Source: Tistlia sp040905785
GTDB lineage: Bacteria; Pseudomonadota; Alphaproteobacteria; Kiloniellales; DSM-21159
Assembly (NCBI RefSeq): GCF_040905785.1
Contig: NZ_JBBDQW010000089.1
Location: 6,072 to 70,071 of the forward strand
Length of the DNA stretch: 64,000 nt
Direction of reading: 5' to 3'
The notes under the pieces were generated by a model. The model worked only from the letters and a program-made list of their open reading frames with translations. It did no database searches and had not been told where the DNA came from. The first letter of the stretch is position 1, and every line of letters starts with the position of its first letter. This document shows, piece by piece, positions 1 through 8,586 of this stretch. The position numbers and the translations under genes are program-made.

Positions 1-5
1 TGCCC

Positions 6-3000
6 TTGGCAGACGCACAGCTCAGCGAGTCGGCGGACAGGCAGTCCAGGCGTTGCCCGATCGTTGCGATCGGCGCCTCGGCAGGCGGCATCCCGGCCCT
101 CGAGCGCTTCTTCGCGGCCCTGCCCGAGGATCCCGGCGTCGCCTTCGTCGTGGTCCTGCACCTCTCGGCCTCGCACCAGAGCCACCTGGTGCCGGTGCTG
201 CAGCGGCTCTCCTCCCTCGATGTCGTAGAGGTCGAGGACAGGGCCGCGATCAAGCCGAACTGCATCTACGTGATCGCGCCGAACTCGGTCTTGACCGTCA
301 CCGACGACGCGCTGCAGGCGAGCAGCCCGGACTCTGAGCTGGACCGCCGCCATCCGATCGACGCGATCTTCCGCTCGCTCGCCGAGCAGCGCGGCGCCGA
401 GGCGGTCTGCATCGTCCTGTCGGGCAGCGGCTCGAACGGCACCGCCGGCGCCCAGAGGGTGCGAGAGATGGAAGGCCTGGTCCTGGTCCAGGACCCGGCC
501 ACGGCCGAGCACGGCGACATGCCGCACAACGTCATCCTGGCCGGCTGGGCCGACCGCGTGCTCGCCCCCGAGGACATGCCGGCAACCCTGCTGGCCTATG
601 TCCGCGGCGCGCTGCCTCGGCTCGAGCGCGCCGAGGACCTGGCGCGGCAGGGCGAGACCGATCTCGAGGCCATCCTGGCCGTGCTGCGCACCAGCGGACG
701 CCACGACTTCTCGCCCTACAAGAGGAGCACGCTGGTCCGGCGCATCCTGCGGCGCATGAGCCTCGGGCAGGTCGAGAGCTTCCGCCACTATGCCGACCGG
801 CTGCGCGGCGACGCGGCCGAGGTCCGGGCGCTGGTCGGCGACCTGATGATCAACGTCACCGGCTTCTTCCGCGATCCGGAGGCCTGGCGCACGCTGGAGC
901 GCAAGGTCGTGGCGCCCTTGGTGCAGTCGCGCGAGGACGGCCAGCAGATCCGGGCCTGGGTGCCGGCCTGCTCCTCGGGGGAGGAGGCCTACAGCATCGC
1001 CATGCTGCTGCTGATGCAGGCCGAGGATTCCGGGAAGAAGCTGGACATCAAGGTCTTCGCCACCGACGCCGCGCAGTCGGCCCTCGCACGGGCGCGGACC
1101 GGCCTGTTCGCCGGCTCGGTCGCCGAGACCATGCCGGCAGCCTGGCTCCGGCGCTTCTTCGACAAGGAGCGCGACGTCTACCGTGCGAAGAAGGAGCTGC
1201 GCGAGGTCCTGGTCTTCGCCCCGCAGAATCTGCTCTCCGACCCGCCCTTCTCGCGCCTCGACCTGGTGTCCTGCCGCAACCTGCTGATCTACCTGCAACC
1301 GCCGATCCAGGAGCGGGTCATCGCCCTGCTGCACTTCTCGCTGCGCCCGGACGGTCACCTGTTCCTGGGCACCGCGGAGACGGTCGGCCGCACTGCCGGG
1401 CTGTTCGATCCGGTCTCCAGCAAGTGGCGCATCTACCGCCGCGTCGGCGAGACCCGGCACGACCTGGTCGACTTCCCCCTGCTTGGCGCCGAGCATGTCG
1501 ACACCGGCAAGCCCCGCCCCGAGCCGATGGCGCGGCGGACGCCGAGGGAGGAGGCACGCGAGGCGCTGCTCGCGGGCTTCGCGCCGCCGGCGGTGCTGAT
1601 CGACGACCGCCATCGCGCGATCTACTTCCATGGCGACCTCGAGCCCTACCTGACGACTCCGGCCGGCGAGCCGACCCGGTATCTGCTGGCGCTCCTGCGC
1701 GAGGAGCTGCGCGGCAAGCTGCGGGCGATGATCCGCAAGGCGACCAGCGAGCGCACCCGGGTCAGCGCCGAGGTGCGCCTGGGCGAGGGGCCCGGCCGGT
1801 CGGTCAGGCTGGTCGTCGCGCCCGCCGGCCCGGTCGCGCCGACGCCGCATTTCCTGGTGAGCTTCCTGGAGCAACCGGAGGCGCCCCTGCGCGGCGCGCC
1901 CGCGGCCGACGAGCCGGCGGACGGCCAGAGCGACCTGGAGGGCGAGCTCAACCGCCTGCGCGAGGAGCTGCGCCTGTCCGTCGAGCAGCTGGAGAACTCG
2001 AACGAGGAGCTGAAGGCCTCGAACGAGGAGATCACCTCGATGAACGAGGAGCTGCAGTCGACCAACGAGGAGATGGAGACCTCGAAGGAGGAGCTGCAGT
2101 CGCTCAACGAGGAGCTGAACACGGTCAACAGCCAGCTCCAGAGTAAGGTCGAGGAGCTGGAGGACCGCACCAACGACCTCAACAACCTGCTCAACAGCAC
2201 CGACATCGCGACCCTCTTCCTGGACCGCGAGTTCCGGATCCGCTGGTTCACGCCGCAGATTCGCACGCTCTTCCAGGTCATCCAGAGCGGCATCGGCCGG
2301 CCGATCGCCGACTTTGCCCAGTGCTTCGAGGACGCCGGCTTCCTGAAGGACGCCCGGGCCGTGCTGCGCGGCCTGCAGCCCCTCGAGCGCGAGGTTCTCG
2401 GCGCCGATGGGCGCTGGCACCTGCGGCGCACCCTGCCGTACCGGACCTCCGGCGGCGAGGCCGCCGACGGCATCGTAATCACCTTCACCGACATCACCGA
2501 GCGCAGGAACTGGGAGCAGGCGCTCTCGACCGCCAAGGCCTTCGCCGAGCGGATCGTCAACACGACCCGCCAGCCGCTCGTCGTGCTCAACGACGAGCTC
2601 GTCGTGCGCTCGGCCAACCGCGCCTTCTACGAGGGCTTCCAACTGACCCGGGAGCAGGTCGAGGGCCGGCTGCTGTTCGACATCGACGAGGGCGACTGGA
2701 ACAATGCCGAGCTCCGGCAGGCGCTGAGAGACGCGGTTCCGCAGGATGCGGTGCGCATCGACCTCGAGGTCGAGCACGGCTTCCGCAAGCTGGGCCGCCG
2801 CCAGCTTCTGGTCAGCGCCCGCCGGATCGAGGACGAGGCGCTGATACTGCTCGCCATCGAGGACGTGACCGAGCGTGCCAGGGCCTCGGCGAACCGCGAG
2901 GTGCTGGTGTCCGAGCTGCACCACCGGGTCAAGAACCTGCTGACCAAGGTCCAGGCGATCGTCCGCCTGTCCAGGCGCGGCGCCACCAGCCTCGATGAGT

Positions 3001-3500
3001 TCGCCGCCGGCCTGACCGACCGCATCGGCGCGATCGCACGCAGCGAAGAGCTGATCGGCGGCCGCGTCGAGGGCATCGCGCTGCGCGAGCTGATCGAGGC
3101 GGAAACCGCGGGCGTCTCGACGCAGCAGCCGCCGCGGATCGAGGGCCCGGAGGTCCGGCTGTCTTCGGACGCGGCGCAGATCCTGGCGCTCGCCCTGCAC
3201 GAGCTCTCGACCAACGCGGTCAAGTACGGCGCCTTCTCGAAGCCCGAGGGGCGGCTGCTGGTCGAGTGGTCGGTGTCGGAAGGACCGGAACCGGTGCTCA
3301 GCTTCCACTGGCGGGAGAGCGGCGTGCCGATTGCGGCAGACATCGCACCGAGCTTCGGCTCCCGGCTGATCAAGGACATGGTGCCTGCCATGCTGGGCGG
3401 CCGTTCCGAATGGAATCCGACGCCCGACGGCGTGGAGTGCCTGCTCGAGGTGCCGCTGTCGGAGAAGGTCTCGCTGGTGCCCGAGTCTGCGAGCGGATAA
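6..3500 (+). CDS. CheB-CheR-PAS-HWE histidine kinase hybrid, copy 1
   Basis: This 1164-residue signalling protein fuses chemotaxis-type modules to a sensor kinase. In order it has a CheB methylesterase-like domain (about 18-195; GASAGG with Ser25, His52), a CheR methyltransferase domain (about 210-480; ACSSGEEAYS SAM-binding loop), a coiled coil of repeated NEEL-type heptads (about 650-735), two PAS domains, and a C-terminal HWE-type kinase (ELHHRVKN with His973 as likely phosphoacceptor; LHELSTNAVKYG N-box; HWRESG). At the position of the CheB catalytic Asp (SGSGSNG) there is Asn144. No transmembrane segment is evident, so it is probably cytoplasmic. The TTG start lies 6 bases into the window, so a longer N-terminus cannot be excluded, but the length matches the paralogue downstream. 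The signal and partner are unknown. Confidence 0.9.
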   Translation: MADAQLSESADRQSRRCPIVAIGASAGGIPALERFFAALPEDPGVAFVVVLHLSASHQSHLVPVLQRLSSLDVVEVEDRAAIKPNCIYVIAPNSVLTVTDDALQASSPDSELDRRHPIDAIFRSLAEQRGAEAVCIVLSGSGSNGTAGAQRVREMEGLVLVQDPATAEHGDMPHNVILAGWADRVLAPEDMPATLLAYVRGALPRLERAEDLARQGETDLEAILAVLRTSGRHDFSPYKRSTLVRRILRRMSLGQVESFRHYADRLRGDAAEVRALVGDLMINVTGFFRDPEAWRTLERKVVAPLVQSREDGQQIRAWVPACSSGEEAYSIAMLLLMQAEDSGKKLDIKVFATDAAQSALARARTGLFAGSVAETMPAAWLRRFFDKERDVYRAKKELREVLVFAPQNLLSDPPFSRLDLVSCRNLLIYLQPPIQERVIALLHFSLRPDGHLFLGTAETVGRTAGLFDPVSSKWRIYRRVGETRHDLVDFPLLGAEHVDTGKPRPEPMARRTPREEAREALLAGFAPPAVLIDDRHRAIYFHGDLEPYLTTPAGEPTRYLLALLREELRGKLRAMIRKATSERTRVSAEVRLGEGPGRSVRLVVAPAGPVAPTPHFLVSFLEQPEAPLRGAPAADEPADGQSDLEGELNRLREELRLSVEQLENSNEELKASNEEITSMNEELQSTNEEMETSKEELQSLNEELNTVNSQLQSKVEELEDRTNDLNNLLNSTDIATLFLDREFRIRWFTPQIRTLFQVIQSGIGRPIADFAQCFEDAGFLKDARAVLRGLQPLEREVLGADGRWHLRRTLPYRTSGGEAADGIVITFTDITERRNWEQALSTAKAFAERIVNTTRQPLVVLNDELVVRSANRAFYEGFQLTREQVEGRLLFDIDEGDWNNAELRQALRDAVPQDAVRIDLEVEHGFRKLGRRQLLVSARRIEDEALILLAIEDVTERARASANREVLVSELHHRVKNLLTKVQAIVRLSRRGATSLDEFAAGLTDRIGAIARSEELIGGRVEGIALRELIEAETAGVSTQQPPRIEGPEVRLSSDAAQILALALHELSTNAVKYGAFSKPEGRLLVEWSVSEGPEPVLSFHWRESGVPIAADIAPSFGSRLIKDMVPAMLGGRSEWNPTPDGVECLLEVPLSEKVSLVPESASG

Positions 3501-3620
3501 CTGCGCGTTTTCCGCGACCTACTGTCAATCGACACGACGGGGTGGTAGTGTCCGGGGCAGGGAGCACCGACGAGCGCGACGGCAAGATGCGGTCGACCGG
3601 TAGAGTCTCGGGGTAGGCAG

Positions 3621-6600
3621 ATGACGCGAACCGCAGGCGGTCCCGGTGCGGGCGATGTCAAGCCCGCCCGCCGCAGCAAGCAGAAGCAGGACGGCCCGCG
3701 CGGACAGGACTGTCCCCTGGTCGCGATCGGCGCCTCCGCCGGCGGCATCCCGGCGCTCACGCGCTTCTTTGGTGCGATGCCCGAGGACCCGGGCGCCGCC
3801 TTCATCGTCGTGCTGCATCTTTCGCCATCCCACGAGAGCCATCTCGCGGAGGTGCTGCAGCGCTCGACCAAACTGAGCGTCGTCGCCGTCGGCAAGTCGA
3901 CGGCGATCAGGGTCGGCTGCGTCTATGTGATCGCGCCGGACAGCGTGCTGCGAATCGCGGAGGGGCGGCTGAGCGCGCGCAAGCCCAGCACCGACATGGA
4001 ACGCCGGCATCCGGTCGACGCCATCTTCCAGTCCCTGGCCGAGGAGCGCGGTCGACTGGCGATCTGCGTCGTCCTGTCCGGCAGCGGGTCCAACGGCTCG
4101 GCCGGAGCCCTCAAGGTGCACGAGGCCGAGGGCCTGGTCCTGGTCCAGGAGCCCGCGACGGCCGAGCACGACGGCATGCCGCGCAACGTGATCCTGGCCG
4201 GCCTCGCCGACCGGGTGCTGCCGCCGGAGGCCATGCCGGAGCTGCTCGTCGGCTATCTGCGCGGCTCGCTGCCGCTGCTGGCGCGCCACGAGGAACTCGC
4301 GACCCAGGCCGAGCCGGACCTGGAGGATATCCTCGCGGTGCTGCGCGCGGAAGGCGCGCACGACTTCAGGCCCTACCGGCGCGAGACGCTGGTCCGGCGC
4401 GTCCTGCGCCGCATGGGCCTGGGCCGGATCGAGGGCTTCGACGCCTATGCGCAGAACCTGCGCGGCGATCCGGAGGAGGTCCGGCGCCTGGTCGGCGACC
4501 TGCTGATCCATGTCACCGGCTTCTTCCGCGACCCGGAGGCCTGGAAGGAACTCGAGGAGAAGGTGGTGGCGCCGCTGCTCCGCTCGCGGCAGGACCGGTG
4601 GCCGATCCGTGTCTGGGTGCCGGCCTGCTCGACCGGCGAGGAGGCCTACAGCATCGCCATGCTGCTGCTCGAGCAGGCGCAGGCGGCGGGCCGGGACGTC
4701 GAGATCAAGGTCTTCGCCACCGACGCCGCGCCGCAGACGCTGGCCCGCGCCCGCACCGGCCTGTTCTCCGACATGGTCGCCGAGACCCTGCCGCCCGAGC
4801 GGCTCGCACGCTTCTTCGACAAGGAGGGCGATTTCTACCGGGCCAGGAAGGTCCTGCGCGACGTGGTGGTCTTCGCGCAGCACAATGTTCTTTCGGATCC
4901 GCCCTTTTCGCGCCTCGACCTGGTGAGCTGCCGCAACCTGCTGATATACCTCGTGCCGGAGGCGCAGGATCGGGTCGTGGGCCTGCTCCATTTCGCCCTC
5001 AAGGAAGGCGGCCACCTGTTTCTCGGCGCGGCCGAGGCCGTCGACCGGCACGGCGAGTTGTTCGAGGCGGTGTCGCGGAAGGCCAGCATCTACGCCAGGA
5101 TCGGACCGACCCGGCACGAGCTGCTCGGCCTCCAGGCCGCGCGGGAGGGGCCGGCCGCCGGCAAGGGCGCGCAGGCGGAGAGTACGCTGCCGAGAGGCAT
5201 CGCGGCGGAGGCGCGCGAGGCGCTGGCCCTGGCCTACGCGCCGCCGTCCGCGCTGATCGACGAGCGCCATCGCATCCTCTATCTCCACGGCGATCTCACG
5301 CCCTTTCTGGCGACGCCGAGGGGCGCGCCGACACTGGACCTGGTCGCGATGGTGCGCGAGCCGCTGCGCGTCCGGCTGCGCGCGCTGCTTCGCCTGTCGC
5401 TGAAGAGCCGCGAGCCGGTCAGCACCCTCCTCGAACTGCCGAAGGCCGAAGCCGGCGAGGAGGCCTCGCTGAGGCTGACGGTCTCCCCGGTGCCCGGTCC
5501 CCGCGGCGGGCACCGGCGCCTCGTCGCCTTCGAGACGCTGGCGGGGGGCGCGCCGAACCGGGGCCCGGAGGGAACCGTCGCGCTCGAGGCCTACCTGGAC
5601 CACGACCAGGTGGGCGAGCTGTGGAACGCGCGCGAGGAGCTGCGCCTCTCGGTGGAGGACTACGAGGCCTCGACCGAGAACCTCAAGGCGGCGAACGAGG
5701 AGATCACCTCGATGAACGAGGAGCTGCAGTCGACCAACGAGGAGCTGGAGTCCTCGAAGGAAGAGCTGCAGTCGCTGAACGAGGAGCTGAACACGGTCAA
5801 CACCCAGCTCCAGGGCAAGGTCGTGGAGCTGGAGGACCGCACCAACGACCTCAACAACCTGCTCAACAGCACCGAGATCGGCACGCTGTTCCTCGACCAG
5901 AAGCTCTGCATCCGCTGGTTCACCGCGCCGCTGCGGGACCTGTTCGAGCTGATCCAGGGCGACGTCGGCCGGCCGATCGCCCACTTCGCCCCGCGCTTCA
6001 GCGACGCAACCTTCCTCGAGGACGCGAAGCAGGTCCTGCGGACGCTGCAGGCCAGCGAGAAGGAGGTGACGGGCCCCGACGGCCGCTGGCATCTGCGCCG
6101 CATCCTGCCCTACCGCACGGAGGAGGACCGGATCGAGGGTCTCGTCGTCACCTTCGTCGACATCACCGAGCGCAAGAGTTGGGAGGAAGCGCTGACCGCG
6201 GCGAAGGCCTTCGCCGAGCGCATCATCGACACCACCCATCAGCCTCTCCTGGTGCTCGACCAGGCCTTCGCGGTCCGCTCGGCGAACCGGGCCTTCTACG
6301 AGACCTTCCGGCTGACGCTGGCGGAGGTCCAGGGGCGGGTGCTGTTCGACCTCCCGGACTGGGACATGCCGGTGCTGCGCCAGGCGCTCGCGGAGACGCC
6401 GGCGCAGGACGCGGCGCGCCGGGACCTGGAGCTCGACCACGAGTTCCGGACCCTCGGCCTGCGTCATCTGCGGGTCAGCGCCCGCAGGATCGACCCGGAG
6501 GCGCTGACGCTGCTCGCGATCGAGGACGCGACCGAGAGCAAGGACGCGGTGCGGCGGGAGATCCTGCTCTCCGAGCTCAGCCACCGGGTCAAGAACCTGC

Positions 6601-7217
6601 TGGCCAAGGTGCTGGCGATCGTCCGGCTGTCGCGCAGCACCGGCGGGTCGGTGCGCGACTACTCGGACCACCTGACCGAGCGCATCGCCGCCATCGCGCG
6701 CACCGAGGAGCTGATCGTGGGCTTGCCGGAGGGCATCGGGCTGCGCGAGCTGGTCGAGGCGGAGGCGGGGGCGGTCTCGACGCTGATCGAGCCGACGTTC
6801 GAAGGCCCGGACGTCCGCTTGACGCAACGCGAGGCCCAGAGCTTCGCGCTCGCCCTCCACGAGCTCTCGACCAATGCGGTGAAGTACGGCGCCTTCGCGC
6901 ACCCCAAAGGCGCCCTTCGGATCGTCTGGTCGGTCGCGCCGGGCGAGCTGCCCGGCGTCGGGGCCGGCCGGATCCTGACCTTCCGGTGGATCGAGAGCGG
7001 CGTTCCGATCGCCGGCCAGCCGACCGCCAACTTCGGGTCCAGGCTGATCGGCAAGCTGCTGCCGAAGATGCTCGATGGAACCTCCCACTGGGAAGCCACG
7101 CCGGACGGGGTCCACTGCACGATCGAGATGCTGCTTTCGGACGCCACCGCGGTGTCGGAAGCAGGCTCAGGCGCGGCCGAGACCGATGCGGCGGAGCTCG
7201 ACGCCGCCGACTCCTGA
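3621..7217 (+). CDS. CheB-CheR-PAS-HWE histidine kinase hybrid, copy 2
   Basis: This 1198-residue paralogue of the preceding gene has the same domain order: CheB-like (about 40-210), CheR (about 225-490), coiled coil (about 660-750), two PAS domains, and an HWE kinase (ELSHRVKN with His988; LHELSTNAVKYG; RWIESG). The CheB Ser and His are present, but the catalytic-Asp position is Asn158 (SGSGSNG), as in copy 1. The 120-bp gap to copy 1 shows no terminator, so co-transcription is plausible. The coil region is nearly identical between copies, while the PAS domains differ more. This suggests an old tandem duplication with separate sensory input. No response regulator or other che gene lies nearby, so the output partner is unknown. 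Confidence 0.92.
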   Translation: MTRTAGGPGAGDVKPARRSKQKQDGPRGQDCPLVAIGASAGGIPALTRFFGAMPEDPGAAFIVVLHLSPSHESHLAEVLQRSTKLSVVAVGKSTAIRVGCVYVIAPDSVLRIAEGRLSARKPSTDMERRHPVDAIFQSLAEERGRLAICVVLSGSGSNGSAGALKVHEAEGLVLVQEPATAEHDGMPRNVILAGLADRVLPPEAMPELLVGYLRGSLPLLARHEELATQAEPDLEDILAVLRAEGAHDFRPYRRETLVRRVLRRMGLGRIEGFDAYAQNLRGDPEEVRRLVGDLLIHVTGFFRDPEAWKELEEKVVAPLLRSRQDRWPIRVWVPACSTGEEAYSIAMLLLEQAQAAGRDVEIKVFATDAAPQTLARARTGLFSDMVAETLPPERLARFFDKEGDFYRARKVLRDVVVFAQHNVLSDPPFSRLDLVSCRNLLIYLVPEAQDRVVGLLHFALKEGGHLFLGAAEAVDRHGELFEAVSRKASIYARIGPTRHELLGLQAAREGPAAGKGAQAESTLPRGIAAEAREALALAYAPPSALIDERHRILYLHGDLTPFLATPRGAPTLDLVAMVREPLRVRLRALLRLSLKSREPVSTLLELPKAEAGEEASLRLTVSPVPGPRGGHRRLVAFETLAGGAPNRGPEGTVALEAYLDHDQVGELWNAREELRLSVEDYEASTENLKAANEEITSMNEELQSTNEELESSKEELQSLNEELNTVNTQLQGKVVELEDRTNDLNNLLNSTEIGTLFLDQKLCIRWFTAPLRDLFELIQGDVGRPIAHFAPRFSDATFLEDAKQVLRTLQASEKEVTGPDGRWHLRRILPYRTEEDRIEGLVVTFVDITERKSWEEALTAAKAFAERIIDTTHQPLLVLDQAFAVRSANRAFYETFRLTLAEVQGRVLFDLPDWDMPVLRQALAETPAQDAARRDLELDHEFRTLGLRHLRVSARRIDPEALTLLAIEDATESKDAVRREILLSELSHRVKNLLAKVLAIVRLSRSTGGSVRDYSDHLTERIAAIARTEELIVGLPEGIGLRELVEAEAGAVSTLIEPTFEGPDVRLTQREAQSFALALHELSTNAVKYGAFAHPKGALRIVWSVAPGELPGVGAGRILTFRWIESGVPIAGQPTANFGSRLIGKLLPKMLDGTSHWEATPDGVHCTIEMLLSDATAVSEAGSGAAETDAAELDAADS

Positions 7218-7280
7218 GTGCGGCTGCGCGGTCATCCGGGCCTGGCTCGCCCTGCACCGGCGCCACCGCTCCTGAAGGCG

Positions 7281-7297
7281 AGGCGGCTTTCCCGCCT
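7281..7297. terminator. Hairpin between convergent genes
   Basis: A 6-bp perfect inverted repeat (AGGCGG, five-base loop, CCGCCT) lies between the stop codons of the kinase gene and the convergent small membrane-protein gene. It could serve as a bidirectional terminator, but there is no U-tract on either side. Confidence 0.35.
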
Positions 7298-7301
7298 GAG
7301 C

Positions 7302-7574
7302 CTAGTCCGGGTCGGGCTCGCGTTCCGCCGGCCGGCGGGACTGCTCGCTTGCCGCCTCGTCGGCGCCCGAGCGATTGGAATGGAACAGCAGGCCCATCAG
7401 GACTCCCGCCAGCCCGAGCGACAGCAGGCAGCCGAGCGCCAGCGCGATCCAGCCGTGCCAGCTGAGGTCGGCGCCGGCCAGCCGGGTCCAGGAGATCGCC
7501 AGGAAGGCGAGCAGGAGGCCGCAGACCAGCAGCACGGGGAGCAGCACGGGGGAGGTGAGGAGTCGGTGTGTCAT
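7302..7574 (-). CDS. Small two-helix membrane protein, function unknown
   Basis: This 90-residue hypothetical protein has two clear hydrophobic helices (about residues 8-28 and 39-66) and a polar, charged C-terminal tail rich in Arg, Glu and Asp that should face the cytoplasm. Both helices are rich in Leu and Gly. I do not recognise a named family. It lies convergent to the second hybrid kinase and upstream of the tRNA-Leu pair on the other strand. It is supported as a gene by its coherent membrane topology in a GC-rich region where antisense frames usually give Arg- or Pro-rich products. Confidence 0.6.
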   Translation of the reverse strand: MTHRLLTSPVLLPVLLVCGLLLAFLAISWTRLAGADLSWHGWIALALGCLLSLGLAGVLMGLLFHSNRSGADEAASEQSRRPAEREPDPD

Positions 7575-7670
7575 ACCCTCGATATGGTTCCTGCCGCGCC
7601 GCTCTCCAAGCAGCGGCGAGGGGCACCGCTGGAGGCCCTGCAGAATCCTCCGCGGGCCGCAAGACTGCCC

Positions 7671-7699
7671 TTGTCTTTCCTCGATGCCCCCGCTAGATA
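7671..7699 (+). promoter_or_regulatory. Sigma70-type promoter of the tRNA-Leu pair
   Basis: TTGTCT (7671-7676) and TAGATA (7694-7699) are separated by exactly 17 bp. The expected transcription start is near 7706, about 29 bases before the mature 5' end of the first tRNA-Leu. This is a pattern match only. Confidence 0.5.
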
Positions 7700-7734
7700 G
7701 TGCGGCCTACCGCGCCGGGACGGCTCGGCCCTTG

Positions 7735-7821
7735 GCGGCTGTGGCGGAACTGGTAGACGCGCAGCGTTGAGGGCGCTGTGGGGGAAACCCCGTGGAGGTT
7801 CAAGTCCTCTCAGCCGCACCA
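7735..7821 (+). tRNA. tRNA-Leu (anticodon GAG)
   Basis: A class II tRNA with a 7-bp acceptor stem (GCGGCTG / CAGCCGC), a D-loop containing TGGTAGACGC as usual for leucine tRNAs, an anticodon stem CAGCG/CGCTG with loop TTGAGGG (anticodon GAG), a long variable arm, a TTCAAGT T-loop and an encoded CCA end. It reads CUC and CUU. It should be processed from the same transcript as the second tRNA-Leu 78 bp downstream. Confidence 0.95.
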
Positions 7822-7899
7822 AACCTCCTCCAGGGAGGCGCTTGGGCGGACTGGCAGGTCCGGGCTTTCGGCGCGGCAGTGAAGGTTTGGTGCGTGTCT

Positions 7900-7986
7900 G
7901 CGGCTGTGGCGGAATTGGTAGACGCGCAAGATTCAGGTTCTTGTGGGGGAGACCCCGTGGTGGTTCGAGTCCACTCAGCCGCACCA
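7900..7986 (+). tRNA. tRNA-Leu (anticodon CAG)
   Basis: A class II tRNA with the same acceptor stem as its neighbour (GCGGCTG / CAGCCGC), an anticodon stem CAAGA/TCTTG with loop TTCAGGT (anticodon CAG), a long variable arm, a TTCGAGT T-loop and an encoded CCA. It reads CUG, which should be the dominant leucine codon in such a GC-rich genome. The near-identical arms suggest tandem duplication followed by anticodon change. Confidence 0.96.
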
Positions 7987-8057
7987 ACCTTCCTTCGATT
8001 TTGCCTCCTTGGATTGCCGACCATCCGGCGCTAAGCGAACCGCCGCCCGGCGGCCGC

Positions 8058-8585
8058 TCAGGCCCCTCTGCGCCCGGCCAGGGCCGCCGCCTCGACGCGG
8101 ATCCGGTGCCGGGTCAGCGGCAGGTTGAGCAGGCTGGCCGCCAGCGCCAGCCACCAGGCGCCGAAGGCCAGCGGCAGCACCGCCAGCTCCAGGGCGACCA
8201 CCAGGTAGTTCGGATGCTCCAGCCAGCGATAGGGGCCGCGGCGCAGCAGCGGCGCGCCCGGCAGGCTGATCACCCGCGTCGTCCAGAAGCGCCCCAGGCT
8301 GGCGACGATCCAGAGGCGCGCCAGCTGCAGCAGGCCGAACAGGCCGAGCAGCCACCAGTCCGGCCTCGCCGAGGGCGGCACGCCGACAAAGAGGGCGAGC
8401 AGCCAGGCCGCGTGCAGCCCGACGAACAGCGGATAGTGGCGCCGTCCGTGCTCGAGGGCGCCGGCGGCGCGCAGGCGGCGCTCGTTGCGCTTCGCCCAGG
8501 CCAGCTCGGCCAGGCGCTGGCCGGCGACCAGCAAGGCCACGCCCTGGGCCCACCCGAACCAGCCGCCCAGCCAGACATCCTCCAT
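8058..8585 (-). CDS. ICMT-family membrane methyltransferase, partner of type III PKS
   Basis: This 175-residue integral membrane protein has four or five hydrophobic segments and ends with the isoprenylcysteine carboxyl methyltransferase signature GPYRWLEHPNY followed by a last hydrophobic segment. The family binds SAM at this C-terminal motif. The start codon lies one base after the stop of the type III polyketide synthase upstream, so the two are translationally coupled. By analogy with Bacillus bpsA-bpsB, where an ICMT-like enzyme O-methylates alkylpyrones made by the synthase, it probably methylates the synthase product. A longer frame runs upstream through the PKS gene, but the ATG at 8585 is the sensible start. 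Specificity is inferred from context. Confidence 0.82.
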   Translation of the reverse strand: MEDVWLGGWFGWAQGVALLVAGQRLAELAWAKRNERRLRAAGALEHGRRHYPLFVGLHAAWLLALFVGVPPSARPDWWLLGLFGLLQLARLWIVASLGRFWTTRVISLPGAPLLRRGPYRWLEHPNYLVVALELAVLPLAFGAWWLALAASLLNLPLTRHRIRVEAAALAGRRGA

Positions 8586-8586
8586 C

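Noticed and set aside
3525..7115. Open frame of about 1190 codons antisense to the second hybrid kinase
   Set aside because: Its product is Arg/Gln/Leu/Asp-rich without any domain, while the plus strand encodes a complete multidomain protein. Long antisense frames are expected in DNA this GC-rich.
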